The notes under the pieces are model-generated. The model searched no databases. It was not told the origin of the DNA and was given only the letters and a program-made list of their open reading frames with translations. Below, in pieces: positions 43,199 to 52,285 of a DNA stretch of 64,000 nucleotides (within the stretch, counting starts at the first letter, position 1; each line of letters begins with the position of its first letter). Origin of the DNA: Candidatus Paracaedibacteraceae bacterium. GTDB taxonomy: Bacteria > Pseudomonadota > Alphaproteobacteria > UBA6184. Location: positions 62,001-126,000 of the forward strand of contig JACKLG010000001.1 in NCBI GenBank assembly GCA_024236035.1, written 5' to 3'. Both the position numbers and the translations under genes were made by a program.

Positions 43199-44042
43199 AT
43201 TTATATACACCCCCTTTGCTTTTTCGTCCCAATTTCCCTTGCAGCACATAATCTTTTAATAACGGAGCAGGGAGATATCCCTTATTAGGAAATGCATTAT
43301 CTAAACTTTCCATAATAGCCAAACAAGTATCTAAACCAATAAGATCTGCTAATTTTAATGGCCCCATCGGGAAGTTGGCTCCTTTTTCCATCGCAATATC
43401 TATATCTTCTCGTGTCGCTATTTTATCTCCCAATACGATAAATGCTTGATTAATCACGGGTATTAACAAACGATTCACAACAAACCCTGGTTCATCCGCA
43501 GATATGATCCGCTGTTTATCTTTCAACCTTCCAAGAATTATTTGAACTTGCCCTACAGTTTGTTCGCTCGTATAAATACTGGGAACAATCTCGATCAAAG
43601 ACATTTTTAAAACCGGATTCATAAAATGAAGCCCTATGAATTTTTCTTTATTTAAAATGCCATTTGCTAATTCAAAAATAGGAAAAGAAGATGTATTGGT
43701 TGCTACAATAGTAGCCGGATTTAATATAGAGTTTAAAGACCTGTATAAGCTAATTTTTAAATCTAAATCCTCAGGAATAGCTTCAATTATAAGCTCTGAA
43801 TCTTTTATAGCAGACAACCTATCTTGAAAAGATATACGAGAAACTATCTCACTTACTACATCTGTATAGGAATTTTTATCCAAAAGCGTTTGCAACTGGT
43901 TAAAAATATTTTTCTTCGCATCTGATACTGCTTCCGACACAGCATCCACTAATTGAACTTTAAAACCATTCAATGCAAAAACTGCTGCAATGCCCGAACC
44001 CATTTGGCCTGCGCCAATAACACCAATTATTCTGTTGTTCAT
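43191..44042 (-). CDS. 3-hydroxybutyryl-CoA dehydrogenase family protein
   Basis: 283 residues, typical Hbd/PaaH size. NAD-binding fold with GVIGAGQMGSGIAAVFAL (GAGQMG at 10-15), IEAIPEDLDLKISLYRSL, ATNTSSFPIFELA with the catalytic Ser, and FIGLHFMNPVLKM with the catalytic His and Asn. It oxidises (S)-3-hydroxyacyl-CoA or runs in reverse for butanoate/PHB-type metabolism. No thiolase or crotonase gene is nearby. A hairpin terminator follows the next gene downstream of the Bax-inhibitor gene, so this gene starts its own unit. Confidence 0.92.
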   Translation of the reverse strand: MNNRIIGVIGAGQMGSGIAAVFALNGFKVQLVDAVSEAVSDAKKNIFNQLQTLLDKNSYTDVVSEIVSRISFQDRLSAIKDSELIIEAIPEDLDLKISLYRSLNSILNPATIVATNTSSFPIFELANGILNKEKFIGLHFMNPVLKMSLIEIVPSIYTSEQTVGQVQIILGRLKDKQRIISADEPGFVVNRLLIPVINQAFIVLGDKIATREDIDIAMEKGANFPMGPLKLADLIGLDTCLAIMESLDNAFPNKGYLPAPLLKDYVLQGKLGRKSKGGVYKYE

Positions 44043-44074
44043 TTTTTATTCTTATTTTTATATTACAAACAACA

Positions 44075-44098
44075 AAGGCCAGGCTAAAGCCTGACCTT
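44075..44098 (-). terminator. Hairpin terminator after the Bax-inhibitor-like gene
   Basis: 10-bp stem AAGGCCAGGC/GCCTGACCTT (one G-T pair) with a TAAA loop, followed on the minus strand by TTTGTTGTTTG. It lies 10 bp after the stop of the gene at 44109. Confidence 0.7.
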
Positions 44099-44108
44099 AC
44101 ACATTTTG

Positions 44109-44819
44109 TTAATTACGTCGATCGCCAAAAAACCTTAATAAATGAAGAAATAAATTAATAAAGTTCAAATATAAATTTAATGCCCCGATAATCGCAGTTT
44201 TTTCACTCTGATCACGTTGCCACGCATCTGAATACATTTGCTTTAATTTTTGGTTATCATAAGCAGTTAATCCAGCAAAGACACCAACAGCAATAAAAGA
44301 AATCATCCAACTAAGCTGATCACTTTTCATAAACATATTCACAAATGATGCTATAATAATGCCCACCAATCCCATGAACAAAAAACTACCTATTGGCCCC
44401 AAATCTTGCTTCGTTGTATATCCATATAAACTGGCAGCAGCAAACATAGCAGCAGAAATAAAAAACACACGAACAATACTCTCTGCTGTATACACAATGA
44501 AAATAGACGACAAAGACAATCCAATTAACGCAGCAAACGTCCAAAATAAAGTTTGTGCAGTACTAACCGCCATGCGCTCTAATCGCACACCTAAAAACAA
44601 TGAAATCCCCAATGGCGCAAAAATCACAACATAAAATAACGGTGTTCCATAAACAGCCTGTATCAATTCAGGGCTAGTTGACACTCCATATGAGATTAAA
44701 CCAGTAAACACCAATGCTGCAGCCATATAATTATAAACCCGCAACATAAAAGCCCTTAACCCTTCACGATATTGAAGTGCTTTGGCAGATGAAGATGTAA
44801 ATACGTCACTACGAGCCAT
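44109..44819 (-). CDS. Bax inhibitor-1/YccA family membrane protein
   Basis: 236 residues, seven membrane segments, matching the BI-1 (TMBIM) family: RVYNYMAAALVFTGLISYG, SLYGYTTKQDLGPIGSFLFM, and the C-terminal TAYDNQKLKQMY and GALNLYLNFINLFLHLLRFF with the conserved Asp pair. Bacterial members are pH-dependent calcium leak channels or modulators of FtsH. It has its own hairpin terminator and stands alone between hrcA and the dehydrogenase. Confidence 0.93.
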   Translation of the reverse strand: MARSDVFTSSSAKALQYREGLRAFMLRVYNYMAAALVFTGLISYGVSTSPELIQAVYGTPLFYVVIFAPLGISLFLGVRLERMAVSTAQTLFWTFAALIGLSLSSIFIVYTAESIVRVFFISAAMFAAASLYGYTTKQDLGPIGSFLFMGLVGIIIASFVNMFMKSDQLSWMISFIAVGVFAGLTAYDNQKLKQMYSDAWQRDQSEKTAIIGALNLYLNFINLFLHLLRFFGDRRN

Positions 44820-44918
44820 GTTAAACTCCTATAAAAATTAAAAATTGTTTTATTTACTTTAACACAAAAACTTGCCACTCACAAACACATAAAATCAGAG
44901 CCCAAAAGCCCTAATTTT

Positions 44919-45962
44919 TTATTTATTTTGATTAAAAAATTTCTCAATCAATTTTGCCGCATAATTAACCATGGGGATAATCCGTCCATAATTTTGACGG
45001 GCAGGCCCCAACACACCAATTGCGCCAATCACATCGTGTTTAGAATTTCTATACGGCGCCACCACCATTGAACATCCAGACATATGAAACAAAGGACTGT
45101 TTGCCCCCATAAATACCTGAACCCCCTCACCTTGCTTCGCAGAATCTAACAACTGCAATATATCTGCTTTCTTTTCTAAACTTTCAAACAAGCGCTGAAC
45201 ATGTGAAACATCATCCGATGTTTTAGCTGCATTTAATAAATTAGACTGTCCTTTAACTAACAATGCAGGCATCGCTTCAGAAGCCCCCCACATAGCAAGC
45301 CCTTTTTCCACAAAATACTTAGCCAGAGCATGCAGTTGGTCTTTTTCAAACTCTAACTCTTTTTTGATATAAGCCTTGGCCTCATCTAATGTTTTTCCAA
45401 CTAATCTAGAAGACAAATAATTACCAGCCTCTACTAAATGAGACGGCGTCATATCTTCCGGGATCGACATAATACGATTCTCAATCATTCCTTCATGAGA
45501 AACCATTACCACTAACGCCTGCCCCGGGGACAAATAAATAAATTCTGCATGCTTTAAAGGTGAATTATAGGTGGGCGCTGTTACAATTCCTGTACATTGA
45601 GAAAGCCCCGTTAATGTCGTAATAGCCTCTTCTAATACATCGTCTAATGAACGACCTCCAAAATCAAATCTGGATTCCAATATTTGTCGATCGATATCGC
45701 TAATTGGACCAATATCTAACATACCTTGGACATATAACTTTATCCCTTGTTCCGTAGGCAACCGCCCCGCGGATGTATGCGGAGAATACAACAAACCTAT
45801 TTTCTCTAAATGTGCCATCACATTTCGGATAGTAGCCGGCGATAATTTTTCAGATAACCTTCGTGATAAGGTGGAAGACCCCACCGGCTCACCGCTTTCT
45901 ATATAACTATCCACAATTAATTGAAAAATTCGCTGGGAGCGTCGATCTAAAAAATCTTCCAT
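44919..45962 (-). CDS. hrcA: Heat-inducible transcription repressor HrcA
   Basis: 347 residues. Represses groES-groEL and similar operons by binding the CIRCE operator; folding is assisted by GroEL. N-terminal winged helix (1-75, SPATIRNVMAHLEKIGLLYS and HTSAGRLPTEQG) and the GAF-like domain; a C-terminal VMVSHEGMIENRIMS and GPARQNYGRIIPMVNY are present. No CIRCE element is seen upstream. grpE or dnaJ, often adjacent, are not here. Confidence 0.95.
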   Translation of the reverse strand: MEDFLDRRSQRIFQLIVDSYIESGEPVGSSTLSRRLSEKLSPATIRNVMAHLEKIGLLYSPHTSAGRLPTEQGIKLYVQGMLDIGPISDIDRQILESRFDFGGRSLDDVLEEAITTLTGLSQCTGIVTAPTYNSPLKHAEFIYLSPGQALVVMVSHEGMIENRIMSIPEDMTPSHLVEAGNYLSSRLVGKTLDEAKAYIKKELEFEKDQLHALAKYFVEKGLAMWGASEAMPALLVKGQSNLLNAAKTSDDVSHVQRLFESLEKKADILQLLDSAKQGEGVQVFMGANSPLFHMSGCSMVVAPYRNSKHDVIGAIGVLGPARQNYGRIIPMVNYAAKLIEKFFNQNK

Positions 45963-46146
45963 TTTTAAAATTTTCTATCATTTTCTCACCTATTATAGGC
46001 ACTTTCAAAAGTCATGTAAAGTTGCCAATATATACCTTAACAAAAAACTCACATAAAAGCTCCTTTCTCAATCTTTTATTAACTTTTCATCTATAGATTC
46101 AGGAATTTTTATTGCCAATTGTCAAACTTATTTAAAGGAGTCGCCT

Positions 46147-47121
46147 ATGCGTAATAAGTTACTGGCTACTGTATTCGCAGTATCCGCAGCCCCCTCTTTA
46201 CATGCATCTGAATTTAACACTTTTGAACACAATTTTTCCGTAACAGAACTTCAAGAAATTAAAGCAGAAGAGTTTAGACCATTAATCGGGAAAGAATCAT
46301 CTACTCATACTTTAAATTTTACAAATCTATCACACTTAACAAGTCCTACTTTAGGTAATTCTATTGTATTAGATTTAACAGGCTATGCCTCACTATTAAA
46401 AGAAGTTACCTTACCCACTACCGCAACCAATATAAAGGTGCCCGCAGGAACAAAAATTAAATTTGTAGGTGATATTAAGCATTTAAACTTATCTAAAATA
46501 AGGGCTGGAAACCGAATCCATCTGGATTTAACTGCTGTTACCGGCATGGACAAAACCTACGATGCAGCTGGACGAAACGCTATACCAGAGGCAGCAAACC
46601 ATGTACATTTTCCTGATAACGCAAAAGAAATCAGCGTACCCAGCCACGTTCAAACGGCAATCGCAGCGGGGGCAGAAATAGGTGAAATCGCCACTGCAAA
46701 CGTTCACAGCAATAGCGCTTCTACAGCGTTTGATAAAGGGGCTGCTCATGAATTGCATTCATACATTATGCATCAGCTAACCCAAGGCAAAGCAGTTTTA
46801 GATCTAAAAGATACAACATTAGCATCAGACGAACAGGCCATAGCCTTAATCAGCGCATTAGCAGAGCTTCCCTTACATTTAAAAGAAAAAGTACGTGGTA
46901 TATTAATTAAATTAGAAGGAGGAAACTTACCAGAAGGCTCATTTACCACAGAAGCAGGTCGAATTACCCCTAACCTTACAGAAGTCGGTTTGTCTGCATT
47001 CGAATATTTATTCATCGACTTAAATGAAACACAGGAAAACTATGAACCTGTTTCTGTAAATGTGGTTGGGTTACCCGCAGAAAAAATTATCAGCATGAAT
47101 CCTCTGCTCCAGCATAATTAA
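46147..47121 (+). CDS. Unknown exported protein with two internal repeats
   Basis: 324 residues with a Sec signal (MRNKLLATVFAVSAAPSLHA). The mature part holds two copies of a 30-50 residue unit: LGNSIVLDLT (69-78) with LPTTATNIKVP (89-99), and AGNRIHLDLT (120-129) with FPDNAKEISVP (155-165). These alternate like short beta strands and resemble leucine-rich or beta-helix turns. The C-terminal half (200-300) is helical then strand-rich. No family is recognised. A good ribosome site (AAAGGAG) precedes the ATG and a hairpin follows, so it is a single-gene unit. Confidence 0.75.
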   Translation: MRNKLLATVFAVSAAPSLHASEFNTFEHNFSVTELQEIKAEEFRPLIGKESSTHTLNFTNLSHLTSPTLGNSIVLDLTGYASLLKEVTLPTTATNIKVPAGTKIKFVGDIKHLNLSKIRAGNRIHLDLTAVTGMDKTYDAAGRNAIPEAANHVHFPDNAKEISVPSHVQTAIAAGAEIGEIATANVHSNSASTAFDKGAAHELHSYIMHQLTQGKAVLDLKDTTLASDEQAIALISALAELPLHLKEKVRGILIKLEGGNLPEGSFTTEAGRITPNLTEVGLSAFEYLFIDLNETQENYEPVSVNVVGLPAEKIISMNPLLQHN

Positions 47122-47137
47122 CTTTTTACTGAACACT

Positions 47138-47170
47138 TAAACCACCCCTCCTTTTTAGAAGGGTGGTTTA
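47138..47170 (+). terminator. Hairpin after the exported repeat protein gene
   Basis: 10-bp perfect stem TAAACCACCC/GGGTGGTTTA with a 13-base T-rich loop, 17 bp after the stop. The T-run that follows is weak, so efficiency is uncertain. Confidence 0.6.
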
Positions 47171-47248
47171 CATCTTATCTCCACTCTTGTATTTTTTATT
47201 TAAATCTCGTACCATCTGGCCCAACTGAATATTCATAGGGATATAAAC

Positions 47249-48691
47249 ATGGCCAAAACTGCAATTACACCAACACGCAATCAAGACTTTGCAGAATGGT
47301 ATCAACAAGTCATTATCGCTGCAGATTTGGCTGAAAATTCACCAGTGCGTGGATGCATGGTTATAAAACCGTACGGATATGCTATTTGGGAAAACATTCA
47401 ACGCATATTTGATGCAAAAATAAAAAAACTGGGTGTGGAAAATGCATACTTCCCTTTATTAATTCCTTTAGAATTTTTGTCTAAAGAAGCAGAACACATT
47501 GATGGCTTTGCCAAAGAATGTGCGGTTATTACCCACCATCGTTTGAAAAAAGGTCCTGACGGAAAGTTGGTGCCAGACGGTGAATTACAATCACCTTATA
47601 TTATTCGTCCAACATCAGAAGCCATCATTGGAAACGTTATTTCAAAATGGATTAATACCTATCGCGACTTACCGTTAAAATTAAACCAATGGTGTAACGT
47701 CATGCGCTGGGAAATGCGCCCCCGCATGTTTTTAAGAACATCTGAATTCTTATGGCAAGAAGGACATACTGTGTTTGAAACAGAATCAGAAGCGCGCGAA
47801 GATGCATTAAAAATGCTGAATACATATTATGATTTTATGACACAAGAACTTGCTCTCCCCGCAATTAAGGGTGAAAAAACTCCAGAAGAACGTTTCCCAG
47901 GGGCAAAAAATACCTATACATTAGAAACCATGACCCAAGATGGTAAAGCTTTACAAGCCGGCACATCTCACTATTTAGGGCAGTCTTTTTCAAACGCCTT
48001 TAATATTAAATTTTTGGGTAGAGACAATGCTCAACACACCGCCTATACAACTTCGTGGGGAATTTCTACTCGCTTAATTGGCGGCATTATAATGACCCAC
48101 GCAGATGATGATGGTCTGGTTCTCCCTCCAGCTATTGCTCCTCACCAAGTCGTGATCATCCCACTTATTCATGATGCTTCAACTGCTAATCAGATAAATG
48201 CTTATTGTGCAGATGTACAACAGGCATTAGAAAACTTAGATATTCGCACGCACATTGATGCCACTGAAAACTCTGCCCCGAACAAAATTTGGAAATGGAT
48301 AAAAAAAGGCGCCCCCATCCGTTTAGAAATAGGACTTAAAGAAGTATCCGAATCTAAATTAACATTAGGTAGAAGAGACAAACCAAAACCTGAAAAAACA
48401 TTTTTAACATTAAAGCAGTTAAATGAAATACCAATCATCTTAAAACAAATTGAAGACACTTTACGACAGCGTTCAATTGTAACCCGCGATTGTTGCATTC
48501 AAGCCGTTAATTCTATCAATCATCTCGATGAACTATTTAACCGCGATTTTAAAGGCTGGGCAGTAATGAATAAAGATTTAACAGACACTCCAGTATTTGC
48601 TGAAATTGCCCAAAAATACTCCCTCAGCCGTCGCTGTATCCCTCAAGAGGGTTATCCCCAAAATAGCGTGTTTATTGCAAAATCTTATTAA
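47249..48691 (+). CDS. proS: Prolyl-tRNA synthetase, archaeal/eukaryotic type
   Basis: Charges tRNA-Pro. 480 residues without the large editing insertion of the long bacterial form. Class II motifs in order: motif 2 region RWEMRPRMFLRTSEFLWQEG (about 154-173), preceded by RPTSEAIIG; the catalytic end carries GGIIMTHADDDGLVLPPAIA. The anticodon domain at about 290-380 has PHQVVIIPLI, and the C-terminus ends with a Tyr, both typical of the archaeal/eukaryotic (ProS3) form. Most alphaproteobacteria carry a shorter (about 440) bacterial ProRS, so this copy may be acquired. A terminator follows at 48701-48726. Confidence 0.94.
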   Translation: MAKTAITPTRNQDFAEWYQQVIIAADLAENSPVRGCMVIKPYGYAIWENIQRIFDAKIKKLGVENAYFPLLIPLEFLSKEAEHIDGFAKECAVITHHRLKKGPDGKLVPDGELQSPYIIRPTSEAIIGNVISKWINTYRDLPLKLNQWCNVMRWEMRPRMFLRTSEFLWQEGHTVFETESEAREDALKMLNTYYDFMTQELALPAIKGEKTPEERFPGAKNTYTLETMTQDGKALQAGTSHYLGQSFSNAFNIKFLGRDNAQHTAYTTSWGISTRLIGGIIMTHADDDGLVLPPAIAPHQVVIIPLIHDASTANQINAYCADVQQALENLDIRTHIDATENSAPNKIWKWIKKGAPIRLEIGLKEVSESKLTLGRRDKPKPEKTFLTLKQLNEIPIILKQIEDTLRQRSIVTRDCCIQAVNSINHLDELFNRDFKGWAVMNKDLTDTPVFAEIAQKYSLSRRCIPQEGYPQNSVFIAKSY

Positions 48692-48700
48692 TCAAAATTA

Positions 48701-48726
48701 AAAAGGGAGAGGATTCTCGCCCTTTT
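48701..48726. terminator. Bidirectional terminator between proS and crcB
   Basis: Stem AAAAGGGAGAG/CTCGCCCTTTT with a GATT loop and one mismatch, flanked by A-run and T-run. It can end both proS and the convergent def-crcB unit. Confidence 0.75.
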
Positions 48727-48746
48727 CTGTTTTTAAAATTCAAAAA

Positions 48747-49118
48747 TTACTCAAAAATAATGCGTATAAATTTTGCACCTAAAAGAAAACATCCCAACGG
48801 AATTATTATACTTAAAACCACATACATGATGACATTATCATACTGCTGACGTTCGCATAATTGCCCAAAATCAATTGCAAATGCTGCAAAAGTGGTAACC
48901 CCACCTAAAAACCCTGGAATCAAAAACTGCCGCACTATTTCAGAATGTGGGTTAGATATCACCCATACAGAAGCAACCCCGGCAACAAAACATCCAATAG
49001 CATTAACTATCATTATACCTAAAGGAATGTTATGCAGAAAGACGTGAAATAATTGAGCCAGAAAAACGCGGGTAATGGCTCCTAATCCGCCGCCCACACC
49101 AATAATGAAATATTTCAA
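48747..49118 (-). CDS. crcB: Fluoride channel CrcB/FluC
   Basis: 123 residues, four membrane segments. Fluc family hallmarks: GGGLGAITRVF near the start, NAIGCFVAGVAS (about 41-52) with the conserved Asn, and GFLGGVTTFAAFAID (about 72-86). Exports fluoride through a dimeric channel. It overlaps the upstream deformylase gene by 4 bp (ATGA), so the two are cotranscribed. No fluoride riboswitch is seen. Confidence 0.95.
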   Translation of the reverse strand: MKYFIIGVGGGLGAITRVFLAQLFHVFLHNIPLGIMIVNAIGCFVAGVASVWVISNPHSEIVRQFLIPGFLGGVTTFAAFAIDFGQLCERQQYDNVIMYVVLSIIIPLGCFLLGAKFIRIIFE

Positions 49119-49780
49119 TTCTTCTCTTCCGTCATTTTCTCCATTGCTGTTTTGCGTTTGGCTCTATATTCTTCTAACGGTAAAATTTTCGAAGGATCTG
49201 CAAGATCAATATATAGTTTTCCATGAACGTGATCTATTTCATGTTGAATAATCCGGGCAACAAATCCTTCCGCCATTCCTTCTATTTTCTTTCCATTAAT
49301 ATCATACGCACAATAACGGATTTTTTTGTACCTTTGAACTGGAGCTGCCATTTCTTTTACTGAAAAACAAGCCTCGTAATCTTCATGAACCCCTTCTGAG
49401 TGAAGTCCTTCATACACAGGGTTAATCCAAATTGTTTTAGGCATAGCCTGAACAAAATCAGGGCGCCATTTTTTTATTTTAGGATCCTCGGGGGCCGCGA
49501 ACACTATTATTTGTTTGTCAATACCTATTTGAGGACCAGCCAACCCAGCACAGTTTTCTTCATAATCAAACTGTTGTTCTAATATTTGAACAGACCTTAA
49601 ATCCTCTTCAGACAAAGGAAATTCTACTCTTTGTGCCGGCTTATTTAATATATCTGGTCTTTTTTCTGACATATCAAATACTACATAAGGCTTTGGCTTA
49701 TAACCGTCCGGCATGTGGGCATATGAAATTGGTGTCATTGTCATTAATAGAATTCCTTGAATTAGATATTTTATATTCAT
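49115..49780 (-). CDS. def: Peptide deformylase with a signal peptide
   Basis: 221 residues. A hydrophobic N-terminus with AHMP after it (MNIKYLIQGILLMTMTPISY) looks like a Sec signal peptide. The deformylase core is complete: motif 1 CAGLAGPQIG (77-86), motif 2 YEACFS (135-140, metal ligand Cys138), motif 3 QHEIDH (179-184, His180, Glu181, His184). The usual motif 2 is EGCLS, so Ala and Phe here are changes next to the Cys. Known deformylases act on nascent chains in the cytoplasm; an exported one would act elsewhere. A cytoplasmic copy should exist in the genome. Cotranscribed with crcB. Confidence 0.87.
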   Translation of the reverse strand: MNIKYLIQGILLMTMTPISYAHMPDGYKPKPYVVFDMSEKRPDILNKPAQRVEFPLSEEDLRSVQILEQQFDYEENCAGLAGPQIGIDKQIIVFAAPEDPKIKKWRPDFVQAMPKTIWINPVYEGLHSEGVHEDYEACFSVKEMAAPVQRYKKIRYCAYDINGKKIEGMAEGFVARIIQHEIDHVHGKLYIDLADPSKILPLEEYRAKRKTAMEKMTEEKN

Positions 49781-49860
49781 TTTTTTCTTTATATAAAAAA
49801 TAGATTTTTAAGTTAAACGCACCGCACTCATTTGTCAATACTACCAAAACAACGCTAAAA

Positions 49861-51405
49861 CTATTTACTTAGATTGATCTTGCTTTTTCTCCGTGCAATT
49901 AACTCTAGATAGAAAATAATAAGCACACATAATATCAAAAATAGTTCAATCCAATATGGACAATAATTTGTAATCCAACGGTAAGGTGTTTCAGGCAACG
50001 GTTTGTGAAACCTTAAATTCATGGGGTTATCGGATAATGTAACTTTATAAGTACCAATTGGTGAAACATATCCTGAAAAACCAATGTTGGCACATCGTAT
50101 AATAGGCACCCCTTCCTCAATCGCTCTAAATGCATGGGATATAAATTGTTGCTCTTTACCGTTATACCTAAACCATGCATCATTGGTGGAAATTACAAAT
50201 AAATCTGCTGTTTGATAGGGCTGCAGTACTTGCTGCGTAAATGACCCCTCATAACAAATAATGGGTTTTATTTTTAGACCTTGTGAAATAACCAACAATG
50301 GCTGATTGTCAGAACCTCGCATAAAATCGTCTAGAGCATGAATACCGAACATATTTGCAATTGTACGTAAGACAGGAGGCATAAATTCTCCGAAAGGCGC
50401 CAAAAAACGTTTTTTGTACACATAGGACAACTCATCTGCCGCAGTTAGACCAAACAAAACATTATAAGCCTTATTCTTAGAAGAGCGCAGAACAATCCCA
50501 GCTAGCAACATACTATTTTTCTTAAGCATCTTCTGTAAAAAGATTTTTATCTCGGGATATATAAAATCATATCCCAAAGCATGCTTTAATAAAGAGAATT
50601 CAATAGTTGTTTCTGGCCATAAAATTAATACAGGAACATTAGAAAAAGCTCCAGATGAACTATCAATAAGTAGTTTTAAGTGTTCTATCCGATTTTCTAA
50701 TGATTGATATTTGTCTAACTGATTCCAGGCGGTCGGCACAATTCGAACAATATGTTCATTTATTGCTAAGTTTGTATTAGATGCTCTCCATCTTCCCCAC
50801 CCAAAAAGGCTTGTGCATATAAGGGCAGAAATAATAAATGGTCTGAACGAAAGTTTAAGCGCGCCTATACTATAGCTTAACAAGAGCGTTACAAATGAAA
50901 GCCCATACACACCAAATATAGCAGCACCTTGAGCAAATGAGGTTATTGGAAGCCATACAGTGCCCACCTGCCCCAAAGGAACCGCAGGAGCATATTCGCA
51001 ACGCAAATACTCCATTAAAACCGTAGTTAATGATAATGCAAACACCCGCCCCATAGCTTGAAATTTTAAAGCATAATTTAACATTCCAATTATAACAAAA
51101 TATCCAGCAAGAATAGCCGGAACTATTACAAAAACTAAGGGTTGAATAGATAAATATAAATTGCCGAAAGCAGTAAGAGGCTGACTAATCCAACTATGGC
51201 TATAACTAAAAAAACCATATCCAAAACTGAACGCGTATATTAATGATTGGAACAATGACTTTTGACTGCTCAGTAAGCCTAGATAAAAAAACGCAAAGCT
51301 CCCAACCAATAGAAAGGGATAATTATTAAGGGAAAATTGCGTGCCGCCCAAAAAACCCGCAATAAACAACCATAAAGGATATAAATCGGAAAAAAAGTTT
51401 TTCAT
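49861..51405 (-). CDS. lnt: Apolipoprotein N-acyltransferase
   Basis: Adds the third acyl chain to lipoproteins at the periplasmic face. 514 residues: six or seven N-terminal membrane segments and a nitrilase-type catalytic domain with Glu265 (ILWPETTIEF), Lys331 or Lys332 (YVYKKRFLAPFGEF) and Cys384 (PIICYEGSF), the expected triad. A final membrane segment precedes the charged end. Last gene of the miaB-phoH-ybeY-corC-lnt cluster, 31 bp after corC. Confidence 0.96.
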   Translation of the reverse strand: MKNFFSDLYPLWLFIAGFLGGTQFSLNNYPFLLVGSFAFFYLGLLSSQKSLFQSLIYAFSFGYGFFSYSHSWISQPLTAFGNLYLSIQPLVFVIVPAILAGYFVIIGMLNYALKFQAMGRVFALSLTTVLMEYLRCEYAPAVPLGQVGTVWLPITSFAQGAAIFGVYGLSFVTLLLSYSIGALKLSFRPFIISALICTSLFGWGRWRASNTNLAINEHIVRIVPTAWNQLDKYQSLENRIEHLKLLIDSSSGAFSNVPVLILWPETTIEFSLLKHALGYDFIYPEIKIFLQKMLKKNSMLLAGIVLRSSKNKAYNVLFGLTAADELSYVYKKRFLAPFGEFMPPVLRTIANMFGIHALDDFMRGSDNQPLLVISQGLKIKPIICYEGSFTQQVLQPYQTADLFVISTNDAWFRYNGKEQQFISHAFRAIEEGVPIIRCANIGFSGYVSPIGTYKVTLSDNPMNLRFHKPLPETPYRWITNYCPYWIELFLILCVLIIFYLELIARRKSKINLSK

Positions 51406-51436
51406 CCCTACACAACACCATATTATTAATATTTAA

Positions 51437-52279
51437 TTATTTAGTATGCCGTGGAATATTCCGAATCATCAAGGTTTTTATAAAACGAGCATTACAATCT
51501 ACAACTTGAAATTCTATACCGTTTGAGTGTTTTACAATTTCATTGCGCGAAGGAATATGCCCAGCTAGAAAGAAAACTAAACCGCCCAAGGTATCTATAT
51601 CTTCATCTTTGATATCCTCGGCAAATAATTGGCCATACCGTTCTTCAAATTCTTCTAACGTCACGCGAGCTCCTACAAGGACAGATCCATCCTCATGCTC
51701 TTGAAATAAGTTATCGTAAAAATCTCTTTCGTTTTCTTCTAAACGGCCAATAACCTTTTCTACAATATCTTCTGCAGTAATAATTCCATCAACGCCACCA
51801 TATTCATCAGCAATTAAGGCAATTCTTTGGCCCCTTGATCTCATTCTATGTAAAACATCTAACACAGAAGTACTAGGAGATACTACCATTGCCTCCCTTA
51901 CATGTTCTCTTAAAACAAACGTCTCTACATGACGAACGTTCTTAATCAAATCACGAGCTGCAAAAAAACCAATTAAGTTATCCAGAGTAGTTCTATATAC
52001 GGGGTAATATGAATGTGGATAATCAGCTAAAGTTTTGATAATATCATTTACTGAGGCTGTAATTTCAATTGCAATAATATCTGCTCTTGGAACGGCAACA
52101 TCATTTGCATCTAAATTATAAACCTCTACCATATGAGAGGCTATTTCTTTTTTAGCATCTACAGTTAAAGGTTTTAAACCTTTTAATTCATGTTTAGGTT
52201 CTTGTTTAGAAAACACATTAGCAATACGTTTAAATATCGATATTGGCGAAGGGTCTCCGGATGGTTGGGAAATGCTCAT
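51437..52279 (-). CDS. corC: CorC/HlyC CBS-domain protein
   Basis: 280 residues without membrane segments: two CBS domains (about 60-190) containing VPRADIIAIEI, YPHSYYPVYRTTLDNLIGFF and GGVDGIITAEDIVEKVIG, then a CorC_HlyC transporter-associated domain (about 205-275, SVLVGARVTLEEFEERYG). Soluble members of this group are linked to magnesium/cobalt efflux. Position between ybeY and lnt is conserved in alphaproteobacteria. Confidence 0.92.
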   Translation of the reverse strand: MSISQPSGDPSPISIFKRIANVFSKQEPKHELKGLKPLTVDAKKEIASHMVEVYNLDANDVAVPRADIIAIEITASVNDIIKTLADYPHSYYPVYRTTLDNLIGFFAARDLIKNVRHVETFVLREHVREAMVVSPSTSVLDVLHRMRSRGQRIALIADEYGGVDGIITAEDIVEKVIGRLEENERDFYDNLFQEHEDGSVLVGARVTLEEFEERYGQLFAEDIKDEDIDTLGGLVFFLAGHIPSRNEIVKHSNGIEFQVVDCNARFIKTLMIRNIPRHTK

Positions 52280-52285
52280 AATTTT

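Noticed and set aside
45963..46146. CIRCE operator for HrcA
   Set aside because: No TTAGCACTC-N9-GAGTGCTAA-like inverted repeat is present in the gap or near hrcA.
48653..48663. TTATCCCCA in the end of proS
   Set aside because: Isolated, within coding sequence, one mismatch.
52014..52022. Perfect inverted DnaA box inside corC
   Set aside because: A single box in coding sequence without a partner at 3 or 5 bp; expected by chance in this size of sequence.
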